This document shows, piece after piece, positions 34,795 to 44,052 of a DNA stretch of 64,000 nucleotides. The stretch is from Ascidiaceihabitans sp039975415. GTDB lineage: Bacteria > Pseudomonadota > Alphaproteobacteria > Rhodobacterales > Rhodobacteraceae. The stretch is from assembly GCF_039975415.1 (NCBI RefSeq), contig NZ_JBDWHD010000016.1; one strand, 5' to 3'. The first letter of the stretch is position 1. Each line of letters opens with the position of its first letter. Position numbers and translations under genes: made by a program. Under the pieces are notes generated by a model, which ran no database searches, was not told where the DNA came from, and was given only the letters and a program-made list of their open reading frames with translations.

Positions 34795-35159
34795 ACAGAC
34801 ATTTCAGGGGAAAAACGGCTTATCATGCGGGGTTGTCCGCAGAAGATCGCATTTCCACTGACTACGAACGCCGCGGATGTCCCGTCGCGCGTCGTCGCTG
34901 GCGGGGTGCCGCTGGTGAAATCGATCTGATTGCCCGCGACGGGGATGACCTGATCTTTATCGAAGTCAAACAAAGCCGGTCTTTTGATCGGGCGGTACAA
35001 CGTGTCAGCCCCCGCCAAATGCAGCGCATTTATGCGGCCGCCGAAGAATTTCTGGCCGGTGAGCCGCGCGGCGCTTTGACGAATGTCCGCTTTGATGTCG
35101 CACTTGTGAATGGCCAAGGCGAGGTGCGGATCATTGAAAATGCCTTTGGACATGGCTGA
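34791..35159 (+). CDS. yraN: UPF0102 / YraN family nuclease-fold protein (TTG start)
   Basis: 122 aa, restriction-endonuclease-like fold: GLSAEDRI, YERRGCPVARRRWRGAAGEIDLIARDGDDL split over two strands, and IFIEVKQ with the ExK-type pair. Role unknown; always near rsmI and lpoA. TTG start overlaps the rsmI stop (TTGA). Confidence 0.9.
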   Translation: MNRHFRGKTAYHAGLSAEDRISTDYERRGCPVARRRWRGAAGEIDLIARDGDDLIFIEVKQSRSFDRAVQRVSPRQMQRIYAAAEEFLAGEPRGALTNVRFDVALVNGQGEVRIIENAFGHG

Positions 35160-35218
35160 CCCATTGCACCGCTGCCATTGCTGCGCCATTTAAGGTGTTA
35201 GCAATATAAAGGTGCCGC

Positions 35219-36154
35219 ATGAAAATCGCTTTCCAGATGGATCCAATTGCCGACGTCAATATTGATGCCGACAGCAGCTTTCGCTTGGCCGAAGAGGCGC
35301 AAGCCCGTGGTCACACGTTGTTCTTTTATGCGCCTGATCAACTGGCCTATCAAGAAGGTCGCATGACAGCGCGCGGTCACGATTTCACAGTCCAGCGTGT
35401 GCAGGGGGACCATGCCCATCTTGGTCCGCTGCGCGAAGTGGATCTGACCGATTTTGACGTGATCTGGCTGCGCCAAGACCCGCCATTTGATATGCATTAC
35501 ATCACGACAACGCATCTTCTGGATCGTTTGGCCCTTGATGTTCTGGTTGTGAATGACCCTTTCTGGGTGCGCAATTATCCCGAAAAGCTATTGGTTCTGG
35601 ATTTCCCCGACCTGACCCCGCCCACCACCATCGCGCGGGATCTGGACACCATCAAGGCGTTCAAAGCCAAGCACGGCGATGTCATCCTGAAACCGCTTTA
35701 TGGCAATGGCGGCGCGGGTGTATTTCGTCTGACGCCGGAGGATCGCAATCTGAGTTCCCTGCATGAGCTTTTTACGGGGTTCAGCCGCGAGCCTTTGATT
35801 GTGCAGAAATTTCTGCCTGATGTGTCCAATGGCGACAAACGCGTGATTTTGGTGGACGGTGAACCGGTTGGTGCCATCAACCGCGTGCCAGCTGCCGGTG
35901 AAACAAGGTCAAATATGCACGTCGGGGGCCGGCCCGAGAAAATTGGCCTGTCAGACCGTGATCTGGAAATTTGTGCCCGCATTGGCCCACTTTTGAAGGA
36001 AAAGGGTCAGGTGTTTGTCGGTATCGACGTCATCGGAGATTACCTGACAGAGATCAACGTGACCTCGCCCACAGGTATTCAAGAGCTGGAGCGTTTCGAT
36101 GGTGTGAACATCGCCGCCAAGATTTGGGAGGCCATCGAGGCCAAGCGACCATGA
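35219..36154 (+). CDS. gshB: Glutathione synthetase
   Basis: 311 aa ATP-grasp enzyme joining gamma-glutamylcysteine and glycine. N-terminal KIAFQMDPIADVNIDADSSF, FDVIWLRQDPPFD, ATP-binding VILKPLYGNGGAGVF, and C-terminal DVIGDYLTEINVTSPTG with Mg ligands. 59 bp after yraN; overlaps the next gene by 4 bp. Complete. Confidence 0.97.
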   Translation: MKIAFQMDPIADVNIDADSSFRLAEEAQARGHTLFFYAPDQLAYQEGRMTARGHDFTVQRVQGDHAHLGPLREVDLTDFDVIWLRQDPPFDMHYITTTHLLDRLALDVLVVNDPFWVRNYPEKLLVLDFPDLTPPTTIARDLDTIKAFKAKHGDVILKPLYGNGGAGVFRLTPEDRNLSSLHELFTGFSREPLIVQKFLPDVSNGDKRVILVDGEPVGAINRVPAAGETRSNMHVGGRPEKIGLSDRDLEICARIGPLLKEKGQVFVGIDVIGDYLTEINVTSPTGIQELERFDGVNIAAKIWEAIEAKRP

Positions 36155-37065
36155 GTTGGCAAAAGTCAGTTTTGAACCCGTGGCTGCGCTGGACCGAACG
36201 TCCCCATATGGCACGGGTTCAGGACCCTGAAAAACTGCGCCGGTCCTTTGAAAACAAAGCGCGATTGTTTTTTCATGGACCGCGTGGAACCACCAAAGAC
36301 TGGACGGACTGTGGGGGCGTAAAATCGCTGCATCTGTCTGGCCCATGGGTCACTGATGGCAGTGTGTTGTTGTATTTTCATGGCGGGGGCTATGTGTTTG
36401 GCAGCCCGCAAACACATGCCGCGATGCTGGCACAACTGGCGGCGCGTGTGGGTGTTGAAGCCGTCTTGCCGCGGTATCCGTTGTCTCCGGAACATCCCTT
36501 TCCCGCGGCGTTCAATGCTGCGCGTGCAGCGTATTCAGGTCTTTTGGAACAGGGCTACCGCGCCGATCAGATTGTCATGGGCGGGGACAGTGCTGGCGGC
36601 AATCTGGTGTTGGCTTTGCTTGCGCAGCTTGTACAAGAGGGTGCCGATCTGCCAGCCGGTGTGTTTGCTTTTTCACCGCTGACCGATTTGACGTATTCCG
36701 GGGCCAGTTTTTCTGTCAACGCAGCCCGCGACGTGGTTCTGCCGGCAGAGCGGGCGTTGGATATGATGCAGATGTTTTTGAACGCTCAAGATCGGTCTGA
36801 TCCTTTGATCAGCCCTGTTCATGCCGATTTCACGGGTGCATGCCCTGTTTGGATGTGCGTCGGAGATACCGAAATTTTGCTGGACGACACACGACGGATT
36901 GTGTCCGCCATGCAGCGCCAAGGTGTTGATGTTCAGATGCACATTGAACGTGATCTGCCCCATGTTTGGCCGCTGTTTCACAATATCTTGCCTGAAGGGC
37001 GGGCGACGCTGGAACAGTTGGCGGGGTGGATCAAGCCTCTGTTGCGCTTGCAAGGCGGAAACTAA
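36151..37065 (+). CDS. Alpha/beta hydrolase, hormone-sensitive-lipase type esterase
   Basis: 304 aa. Oxyanion motif HGGGYVFGS, nucleophile elbow GGDSAGGNL, acid in CVGDTEILLDD and His in LPHVWPLF. Family IV esterase acting on short-chain esters, cytoplasmic, no signal. Start overlaps gshB by 4 bp; the frame runs on upstream but inside gshB. Its 3' end overlaps the convergent yifB end by 35 bp. Confidence 0.9.
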   Translation: MSWQKSVLNPWLRWTERPHMARVQDPEKLRRSFENKARLFFHGPRGTTKDWTDCGGVKSLHLSGPWVTDGSVLLYFHGGGYVFGSPQTHAAMLAQLAARVGVEAVLPRYPLSPEHPFPAAFNAARAAYSGLLEQGYRADQIVMGGDSAGGNLVLALLAQLVQEGADLPAGVFAFSPLTDLTYSGASFSVNAARDVVLPAERALDMMQMFLNAQDRSDPLISPVHADFTGACPVWMCVGDTEILLDDTRRIVSAMQRQGVDVQMHIERDLPHVWPLFHNILPEGRATLEQLAGWIKPLLRLQGGN

Positions 37066-38545
37066 CGGCTTCGGCAAGGTGGTTGGCGCGTACGGTTTCC
37101 GACCCGTCAAGGTCGGCGATGGTGCGTGCGACGCGCAAAACCCTGTGATACCCGCGCGCCGACAGCTTGAACCTTTCGGCGGCTTTTGTCAGCAAGTCGC
37201 GGCCTTCCGCGTCGGGTGTTGCGATGTCTGACAAGGCCTCGCCTGCGGCATCGGCATTCGAGCGCATGTCAGGCGCATCTTTAAACCGTTCCTGTTGCAC
37301 CGCGCGTGCCGTGGCCACCCGATCGCGGACGTCCTTGGAGCTGTCACCGCTGCTGGGTAAATCCAGATCGGTAAAGGCCACGGGCGGCACATCCACCCGC
37401 ATGTCAAACCGGTCCATCAGTGGACCCGAGATACGCCCCAGATAATCCTGACCGCACAAAGGCACCTTGGCGCATGCCCGGTCGGGATCTGTCAGGTAGC
37501 CGCATTTGCACGGGTTTGCCGCAGCCACCAACATGAATTTACAAGGGTATTTCACATGGGCATTGGCCCGCGCGATCATCACTTCGCCTGTTTCAATCGG
37601 TTGTCGCAGTGTTTCCAGCACGGTTCGGGGGAATTCGGGAAACTCGTCCATGAACAACACGCCGTTGTGCGCCAAAGACACCTCGCCGGGTTTCGCCCCG
37701 CGCCCGCCGCCTATTATGGCCGCCATAGAGGCCGTGTGGTGAGGTTCGCGGAAGGGTCGTGCTTTTGAGATACCCCCTGCGTCCAGCAGGCCCGACAGCG
37801 AATGGATCATGGATGTTTCCAACGCTTCCACCGGTGAAAGAGGTGGCAATATGCCGGGCAACCGTGCAGCCAGCATCGATTTGCCAGACCCGGGTGTGCC
37901 GACAAACATGATGTGGTGCCGTCCGGCGGCGGCAATTTCCAATGCTCGTTTGGCGCGTTCTTGCCCTTTCACGTCGCGAAGATCACGCAAAGAACTGGCT
38001 TGTGTCACTTCGCCCGGTTGCGCGGGGCTGATGGGGGCCTGTCCGGTGAAATGTCGTGTGACATCGCCCAGAGACGCGGCGGCGATGACTTGCGTGTTGC
38101 CCACCCAAGCGGCTTCGGGACCGGAGGCTTTGGGGCAAAGTAAACCACGGTTTTGTTCGGCCGCTGCCATAGCAGCTGGCAACGCACCCACCACAGGGAC
38201 AAGAGTGCCATCCAACGACAACTCGCCCAAGGCGACAAAGCTTTCGGTGATGTCATGCGGAATGATGTCCAAGGCTGCCAGCAGCGCCATCGCAATTGGC
38301 AGATCAAAATGCGACCCTTCTTTGGGCAGATCCGCAGGCGACAAATTGATAGTGATCCGTTTTGAAGGCAACGCGATGGACATTGCCCCAAGGGCGGTAC
38401 GGACCCTGTCACGGGCCTCCGACACAGCTTTGTCTGGCAAGCCCACGATCGAAAAAGCAGGCATGCCGGGGGTGACAGCGCATTGCACTTCGACTTGGCG
38501 GGCTTCGACCCCTTGGAATGCCACAGTGTAGGCGCGAGAGACCAT
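37031..38545 (-). CDS. YifB/ComM-type Mg chelatase-like AAA+ ATPase
   Basis: 504 aa. N-terminal Lon-like domain (VSRAYTVAFQGVEARQVEVQ, TINLSPADLPKEGSHFDLPIA), then Walker A VGTPGSGKSMLA at about 215, Walker B VLFMDEFPEF, Cys cluster PCKCGY, and the C-terminal RGYHRVLRVARTIADLDG. ComM relatives are hexameric helicases aiding branch migration in natural transformation. This is not a chlorophyll enzyme despite the chelatase domain name. Start MVSRAYTV preferred over an ATG six codons upstream. Confidence 0.93.
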   Translation of the reverse strand: MVSRAYTVAFQGVEARQVEVQCAVTPGMPAFSIVGLPDKAVSEARDRVRTALGAMSIALPSKRITINLSPADLPKEGSHFDLPIAMALLAALDIIPHDITESFVALGELSLDGTLVPVVGALPAAMAAAEQNRGLLCPKASGPEAAWVGNTQVIAAASLGDVTRHFTGQAPISPAQPGEVTQASSLRDLRDVKGQERAKRALEIAAAGRHHIMFVGTPGSGKSMLAARLPGILPPLSPVEALETSMIHSLSGLLDAGGISKARPFREPHHTASMAAIIGGGRGAKPGEVSLAHNGVLFMDEFPEFPRTVLETLRQPIETGEVMIARANAHVKYPCKFMLVAAANPCKCGYLTDPDRACAKVPLCGQDYLGRISGPLMDRFDMRVDVPPVAFTDLDLPSSGDSSKDVRDRVATARAVQQERFKDAPDMRSNADAAGEALSDIATPDAEGRDLLTKAAERFKLSARGYHRVLRVARTIADLDGSETVRANHLAEAVSFRLASATEA

Positions 38546-38648
38546 GGCCCCCTCCGGTTGCAACGTATGGTTAACGGCTAGCGAAGGGTGGTTTAGGATT
38601 GGTTAACGCGTGCCGCATGCGGCGCATATTCGAAGGGTTCGACCCGAA

Positions 38649-38684
38649 GTGTTACACGGCGTGTTATACGGCGTGCTATACTGG
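38649..38684. repeat. Three 12-bp tandem repeats at the 3' end of the GST gene
   Basis: GTGTTACACGGC, GTGTTATACGGC and GTGCTATACTGG run head to tail. The last repeat carries the stop codon of the GST gene (38676). Too short to call functional. Confidence 0.6.
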
Positions 38685-39353
38685 CCAGTCTTTTGTGGGC
38701 ACACCCATGTCGTAAGGGAACGGGTTATATGTTACCTCTTGCCCCGATGCCCGCCATGCCTTGAAGGCGCTGTCGTTCAAAACGGTCATGCAATAGCTGC
38801 GCGCCGCGTCCGATATAGGCAAATCATACCCCACAACACGCGCGGCCACAGGGGCGAACATGGCATCCGCAATAGAATAGGCCCCAAACAACCAAGGCCC
38901 GTCGCCTTTGAAACGGCTTGCATGGGCCCATAGAACCTCGATCCGGTCCAGATCCGATTGCAACGCGGCGTCCACCGCAAAGCCCACATTCACATGCTGT
39001 AACTGCATCGGACACTGACCTCGGATTGCCCCGAAACTGGACGCCATTTCGGCGCTGATCCAACGTGCCGTGGCCCGTGCAGATGCATCTTTGGGCCACA
39101 TATGTGCATCAGGGTTCTGTTCAGCCAGAGTTTCCGCCATAGCAAGGCTTTCCCCAACCACTGTTCCATCTGCCAGTCGCAAAGTTGGCACCAGTTTTGC
39201 AGGGGCAAGGTGGGCCATTTCATCGGCCATCGTGCCAGCATACAGCCCAACCAAATGTGTGTTAAAATCCAGCCCGAATTTTTTGAGCATCAGCCAGCCG
39301 CGCAGCGACCAGGATGAAAAGGTGCGATCACCGATATACAAATCATAAGTCAT
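38676..39353 (-). CDS. Glutathione S-transferase family protein
   Basis: 225 aa. N-terminal thioredoxin fold with DRTFSSWSLRGWLMLKKFG, the cis-Pro LVPTLRLADGTVVGESLAMAETL region split here (LVPTL, then GESLAMAE), and a helical C-terminal domain with LFGAYSIADAMFAPVA. Substrate unknown; resembles zeta/maleylacetoacetate-isomerase-like GSTs. Start MTYDLYIGD chosen. Confidence 0.9.
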   Translation of the reverse strand: MTYDLYIGDRTFSSWSLRGWLMLKKFGLDFNTHLVGLYAGTMADEMAHLAPAKLVPTLRLADGTVVGESLAMAETLAEQNPDAHMWPKDASARATARWISAEMASSFGAIRGQCPMQLQHVNVGFAVDAALQSDLDRIEVLWAHASRFKGDGPWLFGAYSIADAMFAPVAARVVGYDLPISDAARSYCMTVLNDSAFKAWRASGQEVTYNPFPYDMGVPTKDWPV

Positions 39354-39413
39354 GGGCCAAAACGTAATCCGGTCTCGGCACATCGCGCAAACAGCGTTTT
39401 GTGCGCATCTTCA

Positions 39414-40007
39414 TCACAAGAGGTGATTGATCCGTGTCACCCTGTCTGCGGTGCGTGTCCAATCGATGGTGGTCACAGACAGGTTGTCGATTTTATGCCC
39501 CAGCACCTGTTGGGCCGAAATGCCCATCGCCTGTTGCACTTGTGTCAGGATGGCCCCGAAATGCGCCACGGCGATGATGTGCCTACCCGGATTTTGCTGT
39601 GCAATGTGCTGCACGGCTGTATGCACCCTATGGGCCGCGTCGTTCCAGCTTTCGCCGCCGGGTGGGGTCGCATCACCCGGTGTTTCCCAATACGTGCGGC
39701 TGAGTGTCGGATGCCGGTCCGAAATATCTGAAAAATGTACCCCGTCCCACGACCCGAAATGCAATTCACGCAATCCGGCCGCATGTGGCAACCGCTGACG
39801 ATTTGCGGCCATCGCGTCTGCGGTATCGATGCAGCGCGTCAAATCGGAACTGATGACCAATGCGTCTTCTGGCAGCGCATCGCACACCCGCTTTAATTGA
39901 TCCGTGTCAGACAAATCTGCCGGCACGTCCCGCCATCCGACAAACGTCTTTTGATGGGTCGGCCCATGCCGGACCCAGTGCCACGTTGTTGTGTGAAGTA
40001 AGCTCAT
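39414..40007 (-). CDS. cobC: Histidine phosphatase, likely alpha-ribazole phosphatase
   Basis: 197 aa with the phosphohistidine RHG motif WVRHGPTH and later SSDLTRCIDTA, LRELHFGSWDG and VAHFGAIL. The 4-bp overlap with the cobinamide kinase gene supports a role in the nucleotide-loop assembly of cobalamin. Other histidine phosphatases share the motifs, so the exact substrate is by context. Confidence 0.78.
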   Translation of the reverse strand: MSLLHTTTWHWVRHGPTHQKTFVGWRDVPADLSDTDQLKRVCDALPEDALVISSDLTRCIDTADAMAANRQRLPHAAGLRELHFGSWDGVHFSDISDRHPTLSRTYWETPGDATPPGGESWNDAAHRVHTAVQHIAQQNPGRHIIAVAHFGAILTQVQQAMGISAQQVLGHKIDNLSVTTIDWTRTADRVTRINHLL

Positions 40008-40525
40008 GGCAGGGTTCCTTTCAGGACATTGGGCAATCCAGCGACCACTTGCACCACCAATGACGCTTGCGCGGCCAAAGCGATGTTCAAACGCCCCTGT
40101 GCTTCTCGAAAGCGGCGCGACAACGCGTTGTCGGGCACAATGCCCTGACCCACTTCGTTAGACACAATCAGACATGGGGCGGCACATGCGGCCAGTGCTG
40201 TTCGCAGGCTGTGCTCTGCGTCGGCCAGATCATGTTCTTCCAGCAGGTGGTTCGTCAGCCACATGGTGGCACAATCGATCAATACGCAATGGTCTGCGGT
40301 GATATCCTGCAACGCGGGCGCAAGATCAAAGGGGGCATCAATGGTCCGCCACCTCTCATCCCGCCGCGCTTGATGAACATCAACACGCTTTTTCGTCTCA
40401 TCGTCCCAGATGCGTGATGTGGCCACGTAAACAGGGGATAAACGACTGTTTAGGATAAGATTTTCCGCGAAGACCGACTTGCCCGAGGCCGCGCCGCCTA
40501 TGATGAAAGACAATGGAGGCAACAT
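40004..40525 (-). CDS. cobP: Adenosylcobinamide kinase/guanylyltransferase
   Basis: 173 aa (cobU in enterics). P-loop FIIGGAASGKSVFAE at the start, ATSRIWDDE, HQARRDERW, LIDCATMWLTN and VSNEVGQGIVP are family motifs. It phosphorylates cobinamide and transfers GMP. Start MLPPLSF, with GGA upstream; the frame is open further upstream without similarity. Confidence 0.94.
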   Translation of the reverse strand: MLPPLSFIIGGAASGKSVFAENLILNSRLSPVYVATSRIWDDETKKRVDVHQARRDERWRTIDAPFDLAPALQDITADHCVLIDCATMWLTNHLLEEHDLADAEHSLRTALAACAAPCLIVSNEVGQGIVPDNALSRRFREAQGRLNIALAAQASLVVQVVAGLPNVLKGTLP

Positions 40526-40616
40526 TTTTTCCAACTTTGTGGTGAACCAAACCGTGGGTGACTGCGTACCTCTATCAACCGCGCAGAACAAGCGCACTGA
40601 TTAGGGGGATGCCACG

Positions 40617-41495
40617 ATGGCTTTAGACACAGCAAGAGACATGACCTTGTCGCGGGTGGCCATGAAGGCCGAACTTTTGGACGCGGATACTGAACTGCGG
40701 TTGGCATATGCGTGGCGCGACGAGCGATGCGAAAAGTCACTGCATCGTTTGATCACGGCCTACATGCGGTTGGCGATTTCGATGGCGTCCAAGTTCAAAC
40801 GCTACGGTGCCCCCATGAACGACCTGATTCAGGAAGCGGGCCTTGGTCTGATGAAAGCCGCTGAAAAATTCGACCCCGACCGGGGCGTGCGGTTTTCAAC
40901 CTATGCGGTGTGGTGGATCAAAGCGTCCATCCAAGACTACGTGATGCGCAACTGGTCTATGGTGCGCACAGGATCCACATCGTCGCAAAAGTCCCTGTTC
41001 TTTAATATGCGCCGTGTTCAAGCGCGGCTGGAACGGGAAAGTGCGTCGGCCGGTGCGCCGTTGGACAAACATCAGCTGCGCCAGATGATCTCGACAGAGA
41101 TTGGTGTGCCGTTGCACGATGTTGAAATGATGGAGGGGCGGTTGTCCGGCTCTGACTATTCGTTGAACGCCACCCAATCGGTTGAAGACGAAGGCCGCGA
41201 GTGGATTGATGCGTTGGAAGACGACAGCGCCCAGGCCGCTGAGGTCGTTGAACACGAACACGATACGGAACAATTGCGCGCGTGGTTGCTGGATGCCATG
41301 AACGGATTGAACGAACGCGAACGCTTCATCGTGCGTGAACGCAAGCTGCGGGACACACCACGTACCTTGGAAAGTCTGGGCACAGAATTGTCTCTGTCCA
41401 AAGAACGTGTCCGCCAGTTGGAAGCCGCCGCTTTTGGAAAAATGCGCAAAGCGCTGGAAAGTCAAAGCAAGGAAGTGCATCACTTCCTACTATGA
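40617..41495 (+). CDS. rpoH: RNA polymerase sigma-32 factor, RpoH2-like
   Basis: 292 aa. Region 2 (YMRLAISMASKFKRYG, DLIQEAGLGLMKAAEKFDP, FSTYAVWWIKASIQDYV) and region 4 (LNERERFIVRERKL, SLSKERVRQLEAAAFGKM) are intact, as is the RpoH box-like QKSLFFNMRR. The divergence and the roughly 290 aa length suggest RpoH2, which in R. sphaeroides responds to singlet oxygen, a by-product of bacteriochlorophyll. AGGGGG precedes the ATG. It overlaps chaN by 4 bp. Confidence 0.93.
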   Translation: MALDTARDMTLSRVAMKAELLDADTELRLAYAWRDERCEKSLHRLITAYMRLAISMASKFKRYGAPMNDLIQEAGLGLMKAAEKFDPDRGVRFSTYAVWWIKASIQDYVMRNWSMVRTGSTSSQKSLFFNMRRVQARLERESASAGAPLDKHQLRQMISTEIGVPLHDVEMMEGRLSGSDYSLNATQSVEDEGREWIDALEDDSAQAAEVVEHEHDTEQLRAWLLDAMNGLNERERFIVRERKLRDTPRTLESLGTELSLSKERVRQLEAAAFGKMRKALESQSKEVHHFLL

Positions 41496-42280
41496 ACTTG
41501 ATATCGAAAATCACATTCGCATTGGCCGCCCTGACTGGGGCGGCTTTTGCGTCTGGGGAACGTCTTACATGGGACGTTGAACCGAACGTGCTGATTATTG
41601 GCGAATTGCATGACAATCACGATCACCACCAGCGGCAACAGGCCGCGATAAGGGATTTGACCCCCAAAGCAGTTGTGTTCGAGATGCTGACGCCAAGCGA
41701 AGGTGAGGCTTTGCGCGATGTGGCCAGAAACGAAACTGCGATGAAGGCCGCGACAACGGGTTTTCATTGGTCCAACATCGCGGACTACGCCGGTGTTCTG
41801 GCAAACAGCGATGTCATCATAGGGGCGGCCGTCGAACGTGACGCTATTATGCAATCGTTTTCGGAGGGGGCTGCGGCAGTGTTTGGACCTGATGCTGTCA
41901 CATACGGCCTGACAAGCCAATTGAACGAAGCAGAATTGCAAACCCGCATGACACTCCAGTTCAAAGCGCATTGTGACGCGATGCCGATGGACATGATGGG
42001 CGGCATGGTCGAGGCGCAGCGACTAAAAGACGCTGTGTTTGCGCGGGTGGTGGTCAAAGCGTTGGAAACACACGGAAGCCCGGTTGTTTTGATCACAGGG
42101 AACGGACACGCGCGGATGGATTGGGGCGTGCCGGTCTACCTTGAAAAGGCTGACCCGAAGTTGAGGGTTCACAGCATTGGTCAAGGCGAAGACGACAGCG
42201 CGCCGCAAGGGGTGTTCAGTCAAGTGGTCTTCAGCCCTCAAGCTGTCCGCGACGCAGACCCCTGCGCGGCCTTTCAGTAA
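41492..42280 (+). CDS. ChaN family heme/iron-binding-like protein
   Basis: 262 aa with a signal peptide (residues 1-20). Family motifs NVLIIGELHDNHDHHQRQ, AVVFEMLTPSEG, and GNGHARMDWGVP. ChaN relatives bind heme or act as Tiki/EreA-fold hydrolases; function is uncertain. No lipobox Cys near the signal end, so it is periplasmic rather than a lipoprotein. Translationally coupled to rpoH, so it may be part of its stress response. Confidence 0.85.
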   Translation: MNLISKITFALAALTGAAFASGERLTWDVEPNVLIIGELHDNHDHHQRQQAAIRDLTPKAVVFEMLTPSEGEALRDVARNETAMKAATTGFHWSNIADYAGVLANSDVIIGAAVERDAIMQSFSEGAAAVFGPDAVTYGLTSQLNEAELQTRMTLQFKAHCDAMPMDMMGGMVEAQRLKDAVFARVVVKALETHGSPVVLITGNGHARMDWGVPVYLEKADPKLRVHSIGQGEDDSAPQGVFSQVVFSPQAVRDADPCAAFQ

Positions 42281-42341
42281 CCCTGTCTTTTCCTAAAAAA
42301 CTCCAAGGTCTGGGACAGCGCCCCAGCTGGCACTGGCACAA

Positions 42342-42366
42342 ACCAAACACACAGCATATGTTTGGT
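42342..42366. promoter_or_regulatory. Inverted repeat upstream of coaBC
   Basis: ACCAAAC (42342-42348) and GTTTGGT (42360-42366) form a 7-bp stem with an 11-base loop, 34 bp before the coaBC start. Possible operator or terminator of rpoH-chaN; undecided. Confidence 0.35.
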
Positions 42367-42400
42367 CGGACCGGTCCAGCACCCTCAGGAAAGCAAGCCT

Positions 42401-43597
42401 ATGCTACGTGACAAAAAAATTCTGCTTATCATCAGCGGCGGCATCGCGGCGTATAAAAGTCTTGATCTGATACGGCGCTTGTCCGAACGCGGCGCGGTTG
42501 TGACACCTGTCATGACCAAATCGGCCGAAGAATTTGTGACGCCTTTGTCGGTTTCGGCGTTAAGCGGGTCAAAGGTGTATCGCGATCTGTTTAATCTGAC
42601 GGAAGAAGCTGAAATGGGCCATATCCAACTGTCACGCAGCGCAGACATTGTGCTTGTGGCGCCCGCGACTGCGGATTTGATGGCGAAGATGGCGCATGGC
42701 ATTGCCAACGATCTGGCATCGACCCTTTTGCTGGCCACAGACACACCTGTGACGGTTGCCCCGGCCATGAATGTGCGGATGTGGCAGCACCCCGCAACAC
42801 AACGCAATATCGAAACGCTGAAAGGCGACGGCGTCAGTTTTGTTGGTCCGAACGATGGCGATATGGCCTGCGGTGAATTTGGACCGGGCCGCATGGCAGA
42901 GCCATTGGAAATTGTCGCGGCCCTAGAGGCACAGCTTGGCGATGGGCCTTTGACGGGCAAACATATTCTGGTGACATCAGGGCCGACCCACGAACCCATT
43001 GATCCTGTGCGCTATATTGCCAACCGGTCGTCGGGCGCTCAGGGCACGGCCCTTGCGCAGGCGTTGACGGCGCTTGGCGCCGAGGTCACGTTTGTGACGG
43101 GCCCCGCAGATGTTCCGCCCCCCGAAAATGTCAAAGTGGTGCCCGTTCGAACGGCACAACAGATGCTTGAGGCTGTGCAAACTGCATTGCCGGCGGATGC
43201 TGCAATATTCGCAGCTGCCGTCGCAGACTGGCGTGTGCAGGGGGCCAGTGATCGCAAGCTGAAAAAATCCAAAGATGGTCTGCCAACACTCAGCTTTGCC
43301 GAAAATCCCGATATTCTGGCGACGGTTGCACAGATGAAGACAGGACGTCCGCAGCTGGTTGTGGGCTTTGCCGCCGAAACCAATGACGTGCAAGCCAATG
43401 CCACCGCAAAGCGTAAACGCAAAGCCTGCGACTGGATTGTGGCCAATGATGTGTCACCTGAAACGGGCATTATGGGGGGGGCTGAAAATGCGGTGCATGT
43501 GATTGACGACGCAGGCATCGAAGACTGGCCCCGAATGTCCAAGACAGATGTCGCGACCAAATTGGCCGCCCGTATTGCACAGGCACTTGCACCGTGA
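42401..43597 (+). CDS. coaBC: Phosphopantothenoylcysteine decarboxylase/synthetase
   Basis: 398 aa bifunctional enzyme of CoA synthesis. CoaC half: IISGGIAAYKSLDLIR, catalytic His near DLFNLTEEAEMGHI, APAMNVRMW, and ACGEFGPGRM with the Cys flap. CoaB half from about residue 190: HILVTSGPTHEPIDPVR, NRSSGAQG, AAVADWR and KRKRKACDWIVAND. ATG 42401 has AGGAAAG upstream. Overlaps dut by 4 bp. Confidence 0.97.
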   Translation: MLRDKKILLIISGGIAAYKSLDLIRRLSERGAVVTPVMTKSAEEFVTPLSVSALSGSKVYRDLFNLTEEAEMGHIQLSRSADIVLVAPATADLMAKMAHGIANDLASTLLLATDTPVTVAPAMNVRMWQHPATQRNIETLKGDGVSFVGPNDGDMACGEFGPGRMAEPLEIVAALEAQLGDGPLTGKHILVTSGPTHEPIDPVRYIANRSSGAQGTALAQALTALGAEVTFVTGPADVPPPENVKVVPVRTAQQMLEAVQTALPADAAIFAAAVADWRVQGASDRKLKKSKDGLPTLSFAENPDILATVAQMKTGRPQLVVGFAAETNDVQANATAKRKRKACDWIVANDVSPETGIMGGAENAVHVIDDAGIEDWPRMSKTDVATKLAARIAQALAP

Positions 43598-44052
43598 CGG
43601 TTGCCATAGAAATTATGCGCGTGGCGGGCGCGGATGCCGATGTTGCCCTGCCAAGCTATGAAACGGCAGGGGCCGCGGGCGCAGACATCCGCGCCAATTT
43701 TCCGGATGGTGTTGGCGTCACATTGGCCTCTGGTGCCCGCGCTTTGGTGCCCACGGGCCTAAGTATGGCGATCCCGCAAGGGTTCGAAGTGCAGGTGCGT
43801 CCGCGATCTGGTCTTGCGCTGAAACATGGCATTGCTTTGGTCAACAGCCCCGGCACAATCGACGCGGATTACCGGGGCCCTGTCGGTGTCATTTTGCTGA
43901 ACACCGGATCGGAACCGTTCCATGTGGCACATGGCGATCGCATCGCGCAGATTGTTGTCGCCCCTGTGGTTCAGGCCAGCTTCGACGTGGTCGATGCTTT
44001 GGACGACACGGATCGCGGGACGGGCGGTTTTGGATCGACGGGGCGCGGCTGA
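43594..44052 (+). CDS. dut: dUTP diphosphatase (GTG start)
   Basis: 152 aa trimeric dUTPase with motifs AGAAGADIRAN, RPRSGLALKHG, NSPGTIDADYRGPV, DRIAQIVV and the C-terminal RGTGGFGSTG. GTG start overlaps the coaBC stop by 4 bp. Complete. Confidence 0.96.
   Translation: MTVAIEIMRVAGADADVALPSYETAGAAGADIRANFPDGVGVTLASGARALVPTGLSMAIPQGFEVQVRPRSGLALKHGIALVNSPGTIDADYRGPVGVILLNTGSEPFHVAHGDRIAQIVVAPVVQASFDVVDALDDTDRGTGGFGSTGRG

Noticed and set aside
37031..38545. Reading the chelatase-like ATPase as BchI
   Set aside because: The Lon-like N-terminus, Cys cluster and length mark it as YifB/ComM, not a Mg-chelatase subunit.
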